A DNA stretch of 64,000 nt, taken from the NCBI GenBank assembly GCA_028869255.1, contig CP110972.1, positions 625,001 through 689,000 on the forward strand, written 5' to 3'. The stretch is from Pseudomonas poae. Its GTDB lineage: Bacteria > Pseudomonadota > Gammaproteobacteria > Pseudomonadales > Pseudomonadaceae. Both the position numbers and the translations under genes were made by a program. Below the pieces are notes generated by a model, which saw nothing but the letters and a program-made list of their open reading frames with translations, was not told where the DNA came from and searched no databases. This document shows, in pieces, positions 1 through 9,894 of the stretch. Position 1 is the first letter of the stretch. Each line of letters starts with the position of its first letter.

Positions 1-2
1 TC

Positions 3-632
3 AAGGTGTGCCGGGAACACAATCTGCTGATTCTTGAGGACGAAGCCCACGGTGTATTGGTCGAAGACCGACCTCCGCCCCTCAGCCATTTCGCCCCCGA
101 ACGTACGATTTTGATCAGTAGCCTGAGCAAAGCGGTGTCGGCCGGGCTGCGGGTGGGTTATGTGCATGCGCCGCCGGCGTTGGTCAGCCGTATTTCGGCA
201 GCCCTGCGTTCGACCTGCTGGATGGCCACGCCCGTCACCCTTGAGCTGGCCACCCAGTGGATCGAAAACGGCACGGCGGAATACTTGTTGCGCCAGCAGA
301 TCAATGAGATCAGCCGGCGTAAGGCGCTGGTGCAGGATTTGCTGGCCGGCCTTGCCTACCGCACTCATCTGAACAGCCCACACTTCTGGATTGAAGTGCC
401 GGAGCCGTGGCGTGCGTCGGAAATCGAGGCGGAACTCAAGCAGAACAATTACCTGATCGCCACCGCCGAGGCGTTTGCCGTGGGGCAGACGGCGGTGCCG
501 CAGTTTATCCGGGCGAGTATCTGCAATACCTCAGGCGATGATCAGTTGTTGCGGGCCGGGTTTGATGCGCTGGCGACGGCGTTGGGGCAGGGGGTGGGCG
601 GTTTCACCTGTAAATGTCGAGCCTTCAGGTGA
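3..632 (+). CDS. PLP-dependent aminotransferase-fold protein, C-terminal part (MocR/PdxR-type regulator), 5' partial
   Basis: The reading frame is open at the window edge, so the true start lies upstream. What is visible is the second half of a fold-type I aminotransferase domain. It has a PLP-contacting Asp in LEDEAHG and the Schiff-base lysine in SSLSKAVSAGLRVGY, the SxSK...GxRxGY signature. The family of GntR-type regulators fused to aminotransferase domains (MocR) has this C-terminus, with a winged-helix DNA-binding domain about 100 residues long at the N-terminus, which is not in view. A stand-alone class I aminotransferase is the alternative. A REP pair follows the stop codon. Confidence 0.75.
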   Translation, partial: KVCREHNLLILEDEAHGVLVEDRPPPLSHFAPERTILISSLSKAVSAGLRVGYVHAPPALVSRISAALRSTCWMATPVTLELATQWIENGTAEYLLRQQINEISRRKALVQDLLAGLAYRTHLNSPHFWIEVPEPWRASEIEAELKQNNYLIATAEAFAVGQTAVPQFIRASICNTSGDDQLLRAGFDALATALGQGVGGFTCKCRAFR

Positions 633-642
633 TGGGCTTTTT

Positions 643-734
643 GTGGCGAGCGGGCTTGCCCGCGTTGGGCGGCGAAGCAGTCCCAAAATTCTGGGAGCGC
701 TTCGCACTCCAACGCGGGCAAGCCCGCTCGCCAC
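643..734. repeat. REP palindrome pair, perfect 26-bp arms
   Basis: Two inverted copies of a GTGGCGAGCGGGCTTGCCCG-type REP unit form perfect 26-bp arms (643-668 and 709-734) around a central spacer. A further partial copy follows at about 737-753. It lies between two convergent genes, the usual place for Pseudomonas REP doublets, and could also stop transcription from both sides. Confidence 0.85.
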
Positions 735-791
735 AACAGCCCGCTCGCCACAGCAAGCCTGCTCTGCATAATCAATCTGCGACTCGGCTCA

Positions 792-1610
792 CTACTTGAA
801 TCTACGCTCCACGCCTTTCTCCACCAGAATCTTCGCCGATATCTCTTCCACCGAAAAATGCGTGGAATTGATGTGCGCAATATTCTCGCGCCGGAACAGA
901 TTTTCCACTTCGCGTACTTCGAACTCGCACTGGGCATAGCTGGAGTAGCGGCTGTTGGGCTTGCGTTCGTTGCGGATCGCGGTCAGGCGGTCGGGGTCGA
1001 TGGTCAGGCCGAACAGCTTGTGCGAATGCGCACGCAGCGCGGCCGGCAGGGTGAGGTGCTCCATGTCGTCTTCGGTCAACGGGTAGTTGGCCGCACGGAT
1101 ACCGAATTGCATGGCCATGTACAGACAGGTGGGCGTTTTGCCGCAGCGCGACACGCCCACCAGGATCAGATCGGCCTTGTCGTAGTAGTGGGTGCGGGCG
1201 CCATCGTCGTTATCGAGGGCGAAGTTCACCGCTTCGATCCGCTCCATATAGTTGGAGTTATGACCAATGGAATGGGACTTTCCTACGGAATAAGAGGAGT
1301 GTTCACTCAACTCCTGCTCCAGCGGCGCCAGGAAGGTCGAGAAAATGTCGATCATGAAACCATTGGAGGTTGCGAGGATCTCACGGATGTCTTGATTGAC
1401 GATGGTGTCGAAAATGATCGGCCGAAAGCCGTCTTTTTCAGCCGCCAGATTGATTTGTTGTACCATGGCCCGCGCTTTATCCACGCTGTCGATATAGGGC
1501 CGTGTGAATTTGGCGAAGGTAATGTTTTCGAACTGCGCGAGCAGGCTTTGGCCCAATGTTTCGGCTGTAATGCCGGTGCCGTCGGAGATAAAGAAAGCAG
1601 ATCGTTTCAT
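792..1610 (-). CDS. ppsR: PpsR, bifunctional kinase/pyrophosphorylase regulating PEP synthase
   Basis: This is a 272-residue DUF299-family protein. The family inactivates phosphoenolpyruvate synthase by ADP-dependent phosphorylation of a threonine next to the catalytic histidine, and reactivates it by phosphate-dependent pyrophosphorolysis. The signature nucleotide-binding loop [10 protein letters not shown] is at residues 151-160. The open frame extends to 1715, but the family N-terminus [13 protein letters not shown] begins at the ATG at 1610, which I chose. The gene is divergent from ppsA, its target, which starts 178 bp away, so the shared intergenic region should carry both promoters. 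Length and sequence are normal for Pseudomonas. Confidence 0.95.
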   Translation of the reverse strand: MKRSAFFISDGTGITAETLGQSLLAQFENITFAKFTRPYIDSVDKARAMVQQINLAAEKDGFRPIIFDTIVNQDIREILATSNGFMIDIFSTFLAPLEQELSEHSSYSVGKSHSIGHNSNYMERIEAVNFALDNDDGARTHYYDKADLILVGVSRCGKTPTCLYMAMQFGIRAANYPLTEDDMEHLTLPAALRAHSHKLFGLTIDPDRLTAIRNERKPNSRYSSYAQCEFEVREVENLFRRENIAHINSTHFSVEEISAKILVEKGVERRFK

Positions 1611-1788
1611 TTGAGCCCTGGGCCTTAAGCTGATGGCGAATCTTGGATATGATAGGCGCGATTTTGCCGTCCCGCAGTGGGCCGCATTCTCACTTATTTT
1701 CCAGGTCCAGGCCACAAGCGCTGGCGTTAGCTCCTACTGAGCAGCCGGCGTCCTGAGCTTTTCCAACACAGAAAGTGGAGAGATCACC

Positions 1789-4173
1789 TTGGTAGAGTAC
1801 GTAGTTTCCCTCGATAAGCTCGGCGTCCATGATGTAGAGCACGTAGGGGGCAAGAACGCATCCCTCGGCGAGATGATCAGTAATCTTGCAGGCGCTGGTG
1901 TGTCGGTGCCGGGTGGTTTCGCCACCACGGCCCAGGCTTACCGCGATTTTCTCGAACTGAGCGGCCTCAATGCTCAGATCCACGCCGCGCTGGACGCTCT
2001 GGACGCTCTGGACGTCGATGACGTCAATGCCCTGGCCAAGACCGGCAGCCAGATCCGCCAATGGATCATGGACGCCGAGTTCCCCGAGAAGCTCAACGAA
2101 GAAATCCGCACCGCCTTTGCCACGCTGTCTGCCGGCAACCCGGACATGGCCGTCGCCGTGCGCTCCTCGGCCACCGCTGAAGACTTGCCCGACGCCTCCT
2201 TCGCCGGCCAGCAGGAAACCTTCCTGAATATCCGCGGCGTGGAAAACGTGATCCGCGCAGCCAAGGAAGTGTTCGCCTCGCTGTTCAACGATCGCGCCAT
2301 TTCCTACCGTGTTCACCAGGGGTTCGACCACAAGCTGGTGGCCCTGTCTGCCGGCGTGCAGCGCATGGTGCGTTCGGAAACCGGCACCGCCGGCGTGATG
2401 TTCACTCTGGATACCGAATCGGGCTTCCGTGACGTGGTGTTTATCACCGGCGCCTACGGCCTGGGCGAAACCGTCGTACAAGGCGCGGTCAACCCCGACG
2501 AATTCTACGTCCACAAACACACCCTTGAGGCCGGCCGCCCGGCCATCCTGCGCCGCAACCTGGGCAGCAAGGCGATCAAGATGATCTACGGCGACGAGGC
2601 CAAGGCCGGTCGCTCGGTGAAAACCGTTGACGTCGACAAGGCCGAGCGTGCGCGTTTCTGCCTGACCGACGCTGAAGTCAGTGAATTGGCCAAACAAGCG
2701 ATGATCATCGAAAAGCACTACAAGTGCCCGATGGACATCGAATGGGCCAAGGACGGTGACGACGGCAAGCTGTATATCGTGCAAGCGCGTCCGGAAACCG
2801 TGAAGAGCCGCACCTCGGCCAACGTCATGGAGCGTTACCTGCTGAAAGAAACCGGCACCGTGCTGGTTGAAGGCCGCGCCATCGGCCAGCGCATCGGCGC
2901 AGGCAAGGTACGGATCATCAAGGACGTGTCCGAAATGGACAAAGTCCAGCCCGGCGACGTATTGGTCTCCGACATGACCGACCCCGACTGGGAGCCGGTA
3001 ATGAAGCGTGCCAGCGCCATCGTCACCAACCGTGGCGGGCGCACCTGCCACGCGGCGATCATCGCCCGTGAGCTGGGGATTCCGGCAGTCGTCGGGTGCG
3101 GCAATGCCACTCAGCTGTTGAAAGACGGTCAGGGTGTGACCGTGTCCTGCGCCGAAGGCGACACCGGTTTCATCTTCGAAGGTGAGCTGGGCTTCGATAT
3201 CAAGCAGAACTCCATCGACGCCATGCCGGACCTGCCGTTCAAAATCATGATGAACGTCGGCAACCCGGACCGCGCCTTCGACTTCGCGCAGTTGCCGAAC
3301 GCCGGTGTGGGCCTGGCCCGCCTGGAGTTCATCATCAACCGCATGATCGGCGTGCACCCCAAGGCCCTGCTGAACTACGACAGCCTGCCGCTGGATATCA
3401 AGGAAAGCGTCGACAAACGCATCGCCGGCTACAACGACCCAGTGGGCTTCTATGTCGAGAAACTGGTGGAAGGCATCAGCACCCTGGCGGCGGCGTTCTA
3501 CCCGAAAAAGGTCATCGTGCGCCTGTCGGACTTCAAGTCCAACGAATACGCCAACCTGATCGGCGGCAAGCTCTACGAGCCGGAAGAAGAAAACCCGATG
3601 CTGGGCTTCCGTGGCGCCTCGCGTTACATCAGCGAAGCTTTCCGTGACTGCTTCGAACTCGAGTGCCGCGCCCTCAAGCGCGTGCGCAACGAGATGGGCC
3701 TGACCAACGTCGAAATCATGGTGCCATTCGTGCGTACCCTGGGCGAGGCGAGCCAGGTGGTGGACCTGCTGGCTGAAAACGGCCTGTCCCGTGGTGAGAA
3801 CGGCCTGCGCGTGATCATGATGTGCGAGCTGCCGTCCAACGCGATCCTGGCTGAAGAGTTCCTGGAATTCTTCGACGGTTTCTCCATCGGCTCCAACGAC
3901 TTGACCCAGCTGACCCTAGGCCTGGACCGCGACTCCGGGATCATCGCGCACCTGTTCGACGAGCGTAACCCTGCGGTCAAGAAGCTGCTGGCCAACGCCA
4001 TCCAGGCGTGTAATAAGGCTGGCAAGTACATCGGCATCTGCGGTCAAGGCCCTTCCGATCATCCGGACCTGGCCAAATGGCTGATGGAGCAGGGTATCGA
4101 AAGCGTTTCGCTGAACCCCGATTCCGTGCTGGAAACCTGGTTCTTCCTGGCGGAAGGCCAAGCGTCCGCCTAA
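1789..4173 (+). CDS. ppsA: Phosphoenolpyruvate synthase
   Basis: This 794-residue enzyme converts pyruvate, ATP and water to PEP, AMP and phosphate, the first step of gluconeogenesis from pyruvate. Domain order is an N-terminal ATP/pyruvate-binding domain (about 1-350), a swivelling phosphohistidine domain with catalytic His421 in [15 protein letters not shown], and a C-terminal PEP/pyruvate-binding barrel ending with the [11 protein letters not shown] motif. Translation probably starts at TTG 1789, which has a GGAGAG ribosome-binding site 8-10 bases upstream and gives the family N-terminus [11 protein letters not shown]. The divergent neighbour ppsR encodes its regulator. An intrinsic terminator follows at 4234-4266. 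Confidence 0.96.
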   Translation: MVEYVVSLDKLGVHDVEHVGGKNASLGEMISNLAGAGVSVPGGFATTAQAYRDFLELSGLNAQIHAALDALDALDVDDVNALAKTGSQIRQWIMDAEFPEKLNEEIRTAFATLSAGNPDMAVAVRSSATAEDLPDASFAGQQETFLNIRGVENVIRAAKEVFASLFNDRAISYRVHQGFDHKLVALSAGVQRMVRSETGTAGVMFTLDTESGFRDVVFITGAYGLGETVVQGAVNPDEFYVHKHTLEAGRPAILRRNLGSKAIKMIYGDEAKAGRSVKTVDVDKAERARFCLTDAEVSELAKQAMIIEKHYKCPMDIEWAKDGDDGKLYIVQARPETVKSRTSANVMERYLLKETGTVLVEGRAIGQRIGAGKVRIIKDVSEMDKVQPGDVLVSDMTDPDWEPVMKRASAIVTNRGGRTCHAAIIARELGIPAVVGCGNATQLLKDGQGVTVSCAEGDTGFIFEGELGFDIKQNSIDAMPDLPFKIMMNVGNPDRAFDFAQLPNAGVGLARLEFIINRMIGVHPKALLNYDSLPLDIKESVDKRIAGYNDPVGFYVEKLVEGISTLAAAFYPKKVIVRLSDFKSNEYANLIGGKLYEPEEENPMLGFRGASRYISEAFRDCFELECRALKRVRNEMGLTNVEIMVPFVRTLGEASQVVDLLAENGLSRGENGLRVIMMCELPSNAILAEEFLEFFDGFSIGSNDLTQLTLGLDRDSGIIAHLFDERNPAVKKLLANAIQACNKAGKYIGICGQGPSDHPDLAKWLMEQGIESVSLNPDSVLETWFFLAEGQASA

Positions 4174-4233
4174 GGTCGACACGTCCAAAGTGCCGGTCAC
4201 CCGTTGCGGATGGCCGGCATTCTTATCTGTACA

Positions 4234-4266
4234 GGGCGGAACTCCCTCCGGACGCCGCCCTTTTTT
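4234..4266 (+). terminator. Intrinsic terminator after ppsA
   Basis: A GGGCGG/CCGCCC stem (4234-4239 with 4255-4260) encloses a 15-nt loop and is followed by six T residues. It lies between the ppsA stop and the next gene. Confidence 0.75.
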
Positions 4267-4279
4267 GTGCAAGAGCATT

Positions 4280-5269
4280 ATGCAAAGCAGTAGCAACCTG
4301 TTTCCCGTCGCCCTGATCAGCGCTGAACGTCGTGGCGACCTGAGTGAAGATGTGTACCGCCTCAAACCCGGTAACAGCCCTGACGGCACCGTCGAGCTGG
4401 CGGTTACCCGTTTGGGCCTGGCTGATGTCCCGGAAAACCGGGGCATCCCGATCATTTTGTTGCATGGCAGCTTTTCCAATCGGCGCTTCTGGTACTCGCC
4501 CAAGGGCATCGGGCTGGGTGCCTACCTGGCGCGCCAGGGCTTTGATGTATGGATCCCGGAAATGCGTGGGCATGGTCTGTCCAAGCGCAATCAGGACTAC
4601 ACCAAAAATCGCGTCGCCGACTATGCGCGGTACGACTTGCCGGCCATTGGCGCATTTGTGCGCGAGCAAAGTGCGCAAATCCCCCACTGGCTCGGGCATT
4701 CTTTGGGCGGCACCGCCCTGGCAGCGGCCCTCGGTGGTCAGCACCTTGGCGCGCCGGCGGTGGCTTCTGTGGCGCTGTTTGGCTGTCAGGTCAGCCGCAC
4801 CCACTGGCCGTTGAAAATTCCGCCGGTGGAGTGGACCGGCCGCTTGCTGCTGAAGCGTTTCGGGGAAGTCTCCGGCTCGCGGCTCAAGCGCGGCCCGGAA
4901 GACGAACCGGCGGGCGTAATGATCGAGGCCATGCGCTGGAACGGCCTGTTCGGGCGCTTTGGCGATGGCAAGCAGGACTGGTGGAAAGGCCTGGCAGACG
5001 TCGATGTGCCGTTGTTGGCGGTCAGCGCCGCCGGCGACCACCAGGACCCCGACTGGGCGTGCCGCAAGCTGTTCGAGCAAGTCGGATCCGAGCACCGTCA
5101 ATACCTGTGCCTGGGCCGCCAGCAAGGGTTTACCGAGGATTTCGGGCACGTGGAAATGCTGGTCAGCAAAGCCGCACAGGTTCAAGTGTGGCCGTTGGTG
5201 GCGCAGTGGCTGAAAGATCCGCTGACACCATTGTTCGGTGCCGCGCCCGAGGTGATGGCCACGGTGTGA
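4280..5269 (+). CDS. Alpha/beta-hydrolase, esterase/lipase-like
   Basis: A 329-residue alpha/beta-hydrolase fold protein. The oxyanion HG pair is in [12 protein letters not shown] (about residues 61-72), the nucleophile serine is Ser141 in the GHSLGG elbow, and a candidate catalytic histidine is in DFGHVEM near the C-terminus. No signal peptide is visible, so it is probably cytoplasmic. The open frame runs back to 4190 across the ppsA terminator, so I took ATG 4280. An esterase (EstX) sits at the same place between ppsA and rraA in P. aeruginosa as I recall it. The substrate is unknown. Confidence 0.85.
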   Translation: MQSSSNLFPVALISAERRGDLSEDVYRLKPGNSPDGTVELAVTRLGLADVPENRGIPIILLHGSFSNRRFWYSPKGIGLGAYLARQGFDVWIPEMRGHGLSKRNQDYTKNRVADYARYDLPAIGAFVREQSAQIPHWLGHSLGGTALAAALGGQHLGAPAVASVALFGCQVSRTHWPLKIPPVEWTGRLLLKRFGEVSGSRLKRGPEDEPAGVMIEAMRWNGLFGRFGDGKQDWWKGLADVDVPLLAVSAAGDHQDPDWACRKLFEQVGSEHRQYLCLGRQQGFTEDFGHVEMLVSKAAQVQVWPLVAQWLKDPLTPLFGAAPEVMATV

Positions 5270-5456
5270 GGCAGCGCTCTGCCAGGGGCGTTTCGCTCGT
5301 GTGAGGTTGCGGCTAAGATATGACGCGTTAAACGCTTCTGGTCATATTCAGTCGCGCAGTGGCTATTGCGTTACGACGATGCTGATGGGATGTTTCGCAC
5401 CTGCATTGCCCGCGCTTCTTTCGAAAGACACTTCTTTGACGCAAAGGAATTTTTCA

Positions 5457-5948
5457 ATGAACCATTACGTGACCCCCGACCTGTGCGACGCCTATCCGGA
5501 CCTGGTGCAGGTGCTCGAACCGATGTTCAGCAATTTCGGCGGCCGAGACTCCTTCGGCGGCGAGATTGTCACTATCAAGTGTTTCGAGGATAACTCCCTG
5601 GTCAAGGAGCAGGCCGACCAGCCGGGCGCCGGCAAGGTGTTGGTGGTCGACGGTGGTGGTTCCCTGCGGCGCGCCCTGCTCGGCGATATGATCGCCGAGA
5701 AAGCCGCAAAAAACGGTTGGGAAGGGCTGGTGATCTACGGCTGCATCCGTGATGTCGACGTGATCGCCCAGACCGATCTGGGGGTGCAGGCCCTGGCCAG
5801 CCACCCGATGAAGACCGACAAGCGCGGCATCGGCGACCTGAACGTAGTGGTTACCTTTGCCGGCGTGACGTTCCGCCCGGGTGAATACATCTATGCCGAC
5901 AATAATGGCGTGATCGTGTCGCCCAGCCCGCTGAAAATGCCTGAATAA
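5457..5948 (+). CDS. rraA: RraA-family protein (RNase E activity regulator / HMG aldolase fold)
   Basis: A 163-residue RraA/MenG-family protein. Family members either bind RNase E and inhibit it, or are divalent-metal-dependent 4-hydroxy-4-methyl-2-oxoglutarate/oxaloacetate aldolases. The GD-x20-RD motif of the aldolase active site is intact (LLGDMIAEK ... GCIRD), so catalytic activity is possible and the regulator name rests on homology alone. The frame is open from 5301, but the family start [15 protein letters not shown] is the ATG at 5457, with AAGGA 9-13 bases upstream. It lies 25 bp before cmaX on the same strand. Confidence 0.9.
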   Translation: MNHYVTPDLCDAYPDLVQVLEPMFSNFGGRDSFGGEIVTIKCFEDNSLVKEQADQPGAGKVLVVDGGGSLRRALLGDMIAEKAAKNGWEGLVIYGCIRDVDVIAQTDLGVQALASHPMKTDKRGIGDLNVVVTFAGVTFRPGEYIYADNNGVIVSPSPLKMPE

Positions 5949-5973
5949 ACCGCAATAGACGACAGGAGTAGGG

Positions 5974-6970
5974 ATGTTCGAGGAAGAAAACGCGCAATGG
6001 GGGCTGGTGCATGCCCTGGTGCTGGATGGTAAAGGCGGTGCGCGTTCGATTGCCCGGACAGAGCTCGACCAATTGCAGTTGCAGCCCCAGGAAAGCCTGT
6101 GGCTGCACTGGGATCGCAGCCATCCGCAAACTCAGACCTGGTTGCGCAAATCCAGTGGTTTGAGCGAGTTTGCCTGTGATCTGCTGCTGGAGGAGAACAC
6201 CCGCCCGCGGCTGTTGCCATTGCCGGACGCCGAATTGCTGCTGTTTCTGCGCGGGGTCAATCTCAACCCGGGTGCCGAGCCGGAAGACATGGTCTCGGTG
6301 CGTATCTTTGCCGCCGCCAGCCGCGTTATTTCCTTGCGTTTGCGCCCGCTGCGCGCCACCGATGAGCTGTTGGTGCAGTTGGCAGACGGCAAAGGGCCGA
6401 AAACTGCATCGGAACTCATCCTTTATATGGCGCAGTACCTGACCAATAAGGTCCAGGACCCTGGTGACCGATCTGTCCGAAATCGTCGATGCGGAGGAAG
6501 AAAAACTCGATACCGACGAACGGTATACGCCGGAGCATGGCAGCGTTTTGCAGATCCGTCGTCGAGCGGCCGGGCTCAAGCGTTTTCTGTCACCGCAGAG
6601 GGATATTTTTGCCCAGCTCACACGGATAAAATTGCCGTGGTTTTGTGATGACGACGCCGACTATTGGAACGAACTGAACAACAGCCTGACCCGTTACCTG
6701 GAAGAGCTGGAATTGACTCGGGAGCGCGTGGGGCTTGTGCTTGAGGCCGAAGACCGGCGCTTGAGCGTACGCATGAACCGCACCATGTACCGCTTCGGGA
6801 TTATCACCGGGATCTTTCTGCCGATGAGTTTTCTGACCGGCCTGCTTGGCATCAACGTGGGCGGCATACCGTTCTCTGCGAGCCCCTACGGGTTCGTGAT
6901 TGCGTGCCTGTTGATGGTGTCGGTCGCCCTCGGACAATGGTGGCTATTTCGACGATTGCGCTGGGTTTGA
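5974..6970 (+). pseudogene. cmaX: CmaX, CorA-type divalent-cation transporter, frameshifted
   Basis: A CorA/ZntB-like membrane transporter split between two frames. The first frame runs from ATG 5974 and loses similarity after QYLTNKVQD. The continuation TDLSEIVDAEEEKL is in the next frame from 6464. Removing one C from CCC at 6459-6461 restores a single 331-residue protein. The second part carries two C-terminal transmembrane helices and a GIN tripeptide where classical CorA has GMN. In Pseudomonas this gene leads the cmaX-crfX-cmpX-sigX-oprF envelope cluster and that order is kept here. The extra base may be a sequencing error. Confidence 0.88.
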
Positions 6971-7055
6971 GCTGAATATGACCTGAACGCAAGTAGGGTC
7001 CATGTGACCCCAGGAATTTTACCCTCGTCTTTTAAAACACTTGCGAGAGGTCTTT

Positions 7056-7301
7056 ATGCACGATCCGTTCGAACAGTCTTTGCGTGACATGCTCAATGCT
7101 TCGCCGTCCAACCGTGACGACGATGCCTGCCTGGGCCGCGTGTTGAAAACCGCCAACCGTCAGGTGGGGGCGGGTGACTTGTTCGGTCTGCTCGGCCGCT
7201 GGGTGCCGGCGTTGATGATGGCCCTGAACAATGGTTCGGCCCACGTATCGCCTGTTTCCCGTCGTAAACCTCTTGCTCGTACTGCTGATAAGGCTGATTG
7301 A
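7056..7301 (+). CDS. crfX: CrfX, small conserved protein of the sigX-oprF locus
   Basis: An 81-residue protein starting MHDPFEQSLRDMLNASPSN, with GAGAGG about 10 bases before ATG 7056. It has one hydrophobic stretch (about residues 44-57, LFGLLGRWVPALMM) and a basic C-terminus. It is called CrfX by position and sequence: a small protein of unknown function conserved between cmaX and cmpX upstream of sigX in Pseudomonas. cmpX starts 3 bp after its stop, so the two are probably cotranscribed and translationally linked. Confidence 0.8.
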   Translation: MHDPFEQSLRDMLNASPSNRDDDACLGRVLKTANRQVGAGDLFGLLGRWVPALMMALNNGSAHVSPVSRRKPLARTADKAD

Positions 7302-7303
7302 AT

Positions 7304-8128
7304 ATGGAACTTGATCTCTGGACCCAGAGCCTGGTCACCGCGATGACCGCATTGTGGACCAAGGTGGCGAATTTCATTCCCAACCTGTTTGGTGCTCTGG
7401 TACTGGTGCTGCTGGGCTTTGTCGTGGCCAAGCTGCTCGATACGCTGTTGTCGAAATTGCTCGCAAAACTCGGCCTCGATCGCCTGATGGCAGGCACTGG
7501 CCTGACCAAGCTTTTGGGACGTGCCGGGTTGCAGGTGCCGATCTCCACATTGATCGGCAAGATAGTTTATTGGTTTGTTTTGCTGATTTTTCTGGTTTCT
7601 GCGGCTCAATCCCTTGGACTTGAGCGAGTTTCAGCTACGCTCGACATGCTGGCGCTGTATTTGCCGAAGGTTTTCGGTGGCGCGCTGGTACTGCTGGTAG
7701 GCGTGTTGCTGGCGCAACTGGCCAATGGCCTGGTGCGCGGCGCCGCCGAAGGCGTGGGGCTGGACTATGCTGCCGGCTTGGGGCGAATCGCCCAAGGGCT
7801 GGTGATCATCATCAGTATTTCGGTCGCGATCAGCCAGTTGGAGGTCAAAACCGACCTGCTCAACCATGTGATTGTGATTGTTTTGATTACCGTTGGTCTG
7901 GCCGTTGCGCTGGCAATGGGGTTGGGAAGCCGGGAAATTGCCGGGCAGATTCTTGCGGGAATCTATGTGCGTGAGCTGTATCAGGTAGGGCAACAGGTGC
8001 GTATCGGCGAGGTCGAAGGGCAAATCGAGGAGATCGGCACAGTCAAGACGACGGTGCTGACCGATGATGGCGACCTGGTGTCGTTGTCCAATCGGATTCT
8101 CCTCGAGCAGCAGGTCAGTAGCCGCTAA
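7304..8128 (+). CDS. cmpX: CmpX, MscS-like mechanosensitive channel family protein
   Basis: A 274-residue inner-membrane protein with an N-terminal amphipathic region and about five hydrophobic segments (for example LFGALVLVLLGFVVAKLL and VFGGALVLLVGVLLAQL). It ends in a short cytoplasmic domain (IGEVEGQIEEIGTVKTTV) resembling the beta domain of MscS-like channels. In Pseudomonas, CmpX has been linked to envelope stress and SigX activity. ATG 7304 follows the crfX stop directly. sigX starts 88 bp downstream on the same strand. Confidence 0.85.
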   Translation: MELDLWTQSLVTAMTALWTKVANFIPNLFGALVLVLLGFVVAKLLDTLLSKLLAKLGLDRLMAGTGLTKLLGRAGLQVPISTLIGKIVYWFVLLIFLVSAAQSLGLERVSATLDMLALYLPKVFGGALVLLVGVLLAQLANGLVRGAAEGVGLDYAAGLGRIAQGLVIIISISVAISQLEVKTDLLNHVIVIVLITVGLAVALAMGLGSREIAGQILAGIYVRELYQVGQQVRIGEVEGQIEEIGTVKTTVLTDDGDLVSLSNRILLEQQVSSR

Positions 8129-8215
8129 CCCGGCAAACCCTGCTAATGTACGCCGCCGCAAACCCGACTGACCGGGCTGTAGCGGACATTGACCTGACTG
8201 TCGGCACGACTTGTT

Positions 8216-8806
8216 TTGAATAAAGCCCAAACGCTGTCCACGCGCTATGACCCCCGTGAGCTCTCTGATGAGGAGTTGGTCGCGCGCTCGCACACGGAGC
8301 TGTTTCACGTAACTCGCGCGTACGAAGAATTGATGCGCAGATATCAACGCACTTTGTTCAACGTTTGTTCAAGGTATTTAGGGAACGATAGAGATGCGGA
8401 TGATGTCTGTCAGGAAGTGATGCTCAAGGTGTTGTACGGCCTCAAGAACTTCGAGGGCAAATCGAAGTTCAAAACCTGGCTCTACAGCATCACGTACAAC
8501 GAGTGCATCACGCAGTATCGGAAGGAACGGCGAAAGCGTCGCTTGATGGATGCTTTGAGTCTTGACCCCCTTGAGGAGGCGTCTGAAGAAAAGGCGCCGG
8601 CACCCGAGGAGAAGGGCGGACTTGATCGCTGGTTGGTGCATGTGAACCCGATTGACCGGGAAATTCTGGTGCTACGATTTGTCGCAGAGCTGGAATTTCA
8701 GGAAATCGCTGACATCATGCACATGGGTTTGAGTGCTACAAAAATGCGTTACAAACGTGCTCTAGATAAATTACGTGAGAAATTTGCGGGCGAGACTGAA
8801 ACTTAG
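8216..8806 (+). CDS. sigX: ECF RNA polymerase sigma factor SigX
   Basis: A 196-residue extracytoplasmic-function sigma factor. Region 2 is at about residues 30-100 (RYQRTLFNVCSRYLGNDRDADDVCQEV, FKTWLYSITYNE). Region 4 is at about 135-190 (IDREILVLRFVAELEFQEIADIMHMGLSATKMRYKRAL). SigX drives oprF and membrane-homeostasis genes in Pseudomonas. Translation starts at TTG 8216, which matches the known family N-terminus MNKAQTLSTRYDPREL. No ATG gives that start. There is no adjacent anti-sigma gene, as is usual for this locus, and oprF follows directly. Confidence 0.95.
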   Translation: MNKAQTLSTRYDPRELSDEELVARSHTELFHVTRAYEELMRRYQRTLFNVCSRYLGNDRDADDVCQEVMLKVLYGLKNFEGKSKFKTWLYSITYNECITQYRKERRKRRLMDALSLDPLEEASEEKAPAPEEKGGLDRWLVHVNPIDREILVLRFVAELEFQEIADIMHMGLSATKMRYKRALDKLREKFAGETET

Positions 8807-8913
8807 TGCGTGGCAAATATCTCTTACGTGTAGGCAAGTTCTGTTAGACTTGTCGCCGAGTTGTCCCCCGGTTTGTGGGACTGCTTTACAATCACCAGAT
8901 GGGGATTTAACGG

Positions 8914-9894
8914 ATGAAACTGAAAAACACCTTGGGCTTGGCCATTGGTTCTCTTATTGCCGCTACTTCTTTCGGCGTTCTGGCACAAGGCCAAGGCGCA
9001 GTTGAAGGCGAGCTGTTCTACAAGAAGCAGTACAACGATAGCGTCAAGCACATCGAAGACGGCTTCAACCCAGGCGCTCGCATTGGTTACTTCCTGACCG
9101 ACGACCTGTCGTTGAACCTGTCCTATGACAAAACCAACCACACCCGTTCGAACGACGGTACTGGCAACCAGAAGATCAAAGGTGACACTGGCAGCCTGAC
9201 TGCTCAGTACCACTTCGGTCAGGCTGGCGTTGATAGCCTGCGTCCATACGTTGAAGGCGGTTTCGGCCACCAGAGCCGTACCAACGTTCAGGCTGACGGC
9301 CACAGCGGTCGCGATCAGTCGACCCTGGCTATCGCTGGCGCTGGCGTGAAGTACTACTTCACCAACAACCTGTACGCTCGTGCTGGTGTTGAAGCTGACT
9401 ACGCAATCGACAACGGCAAGTGGGACTACTCCGCACTGGTCGGCCTGGGTGTGAACTTCGGCGGTAACGCTGGCGCAGTAGCTCCAGCTCCTACCCCAGC
9501 ACCAGCTCCAGAGCCAACTCCAGAGCCAGAAGCTCCAGTTGCTCAGGTTGTTCGTGTTGAGCTGGACGTTAAGTTCGACTTCGACAAGTCGGTTGTTAAG
9601 CCTAACAGCTACGGCGACGTGAAAAACCTGGCCGACTTCATGGCTCAGTACCCAGCTACCAACGTAGAAGTTGCTGGTCACACTGACTCCGTAGGTCCAG
9701 ACGCTTACAACCAGAAGCTGTCCCAGCGTCGTGCTGACGCTGTTAAGCAAGTCCTGGTTAAAGACGGCGTTCAGCCTAGCCGCATCACCGCAGTAGGTTA
9801 CGGCGAATCCCGCCCAGTTGCTGACAACGCAACTGAAGCAGGTCGTGCTGTTAACCGTCGCGTAGAAGCGTCGGTTGAAGCTCAAGCTCAGTAA
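8914..9894 (+). CDS. oprF: OprF, major outer-membrane porin (OmpA family)
   Basis: A 326-residue porin and peptidoglycan anchor. It has a signal peptide of about 24 residues ending GVLA-QGQ, an eight-stranded N-terminal beta-barrel to about residue 185, and a Pro/Ala/Glu hinge (APAPTPAPAPEPTPEPEAP). The C-terminal OmpA-like domain has the peptidoglycan-binding signature VEVAGHTDSVG...NQKLSQRRADAV. There is no cysteine in the protein, unlike P. aeruginosa OprF, which has cysteines near the hinge. Codon choice (GCT, GTT, CCA, CGT) differs clearly from neighbouring genes, as expected for a very highly expressed protein. GGGGA lies just before ATG 8914. Confidence 0.97.
   Translation: MKLKNTLGLAIGSLIAATSFGVLAQGQGAVEGELFYKKQYNDSVKHIEDGFNPGARIGYFLTDDLSLNLSYDKTNHTRSNDGTGNQKIKGDTGSLTAQYHFGQAGVDSLRPYVEGGFGHQSRTNVQADGHSGRDQSTLAIAGAGVKYYFTNNLYARAGVEADYAIDNGKWDYSALVGLGVNFGGNAGAVAPAPTPAPAPEPTPEPEAPVAQVVRVELDVKFDFDKSVVKPNSYGDVKNLADFMAQYPATNVEVAGHTDSVGPDAYNQKLSQRRADAVKQVLVKDGVQPSRITAVGYGESRPVADNATEAGRAVNRRVEASVEAQAQ

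Noticed and set aside
1690..3357. Long minus-strand open frame opposite ppsA (555 codons)
   Set aside because: It is antisense to a well-supported gene, has His/Val/Asp-rich composition typical of reversed GC-rich codons, and has no recognisable domain.
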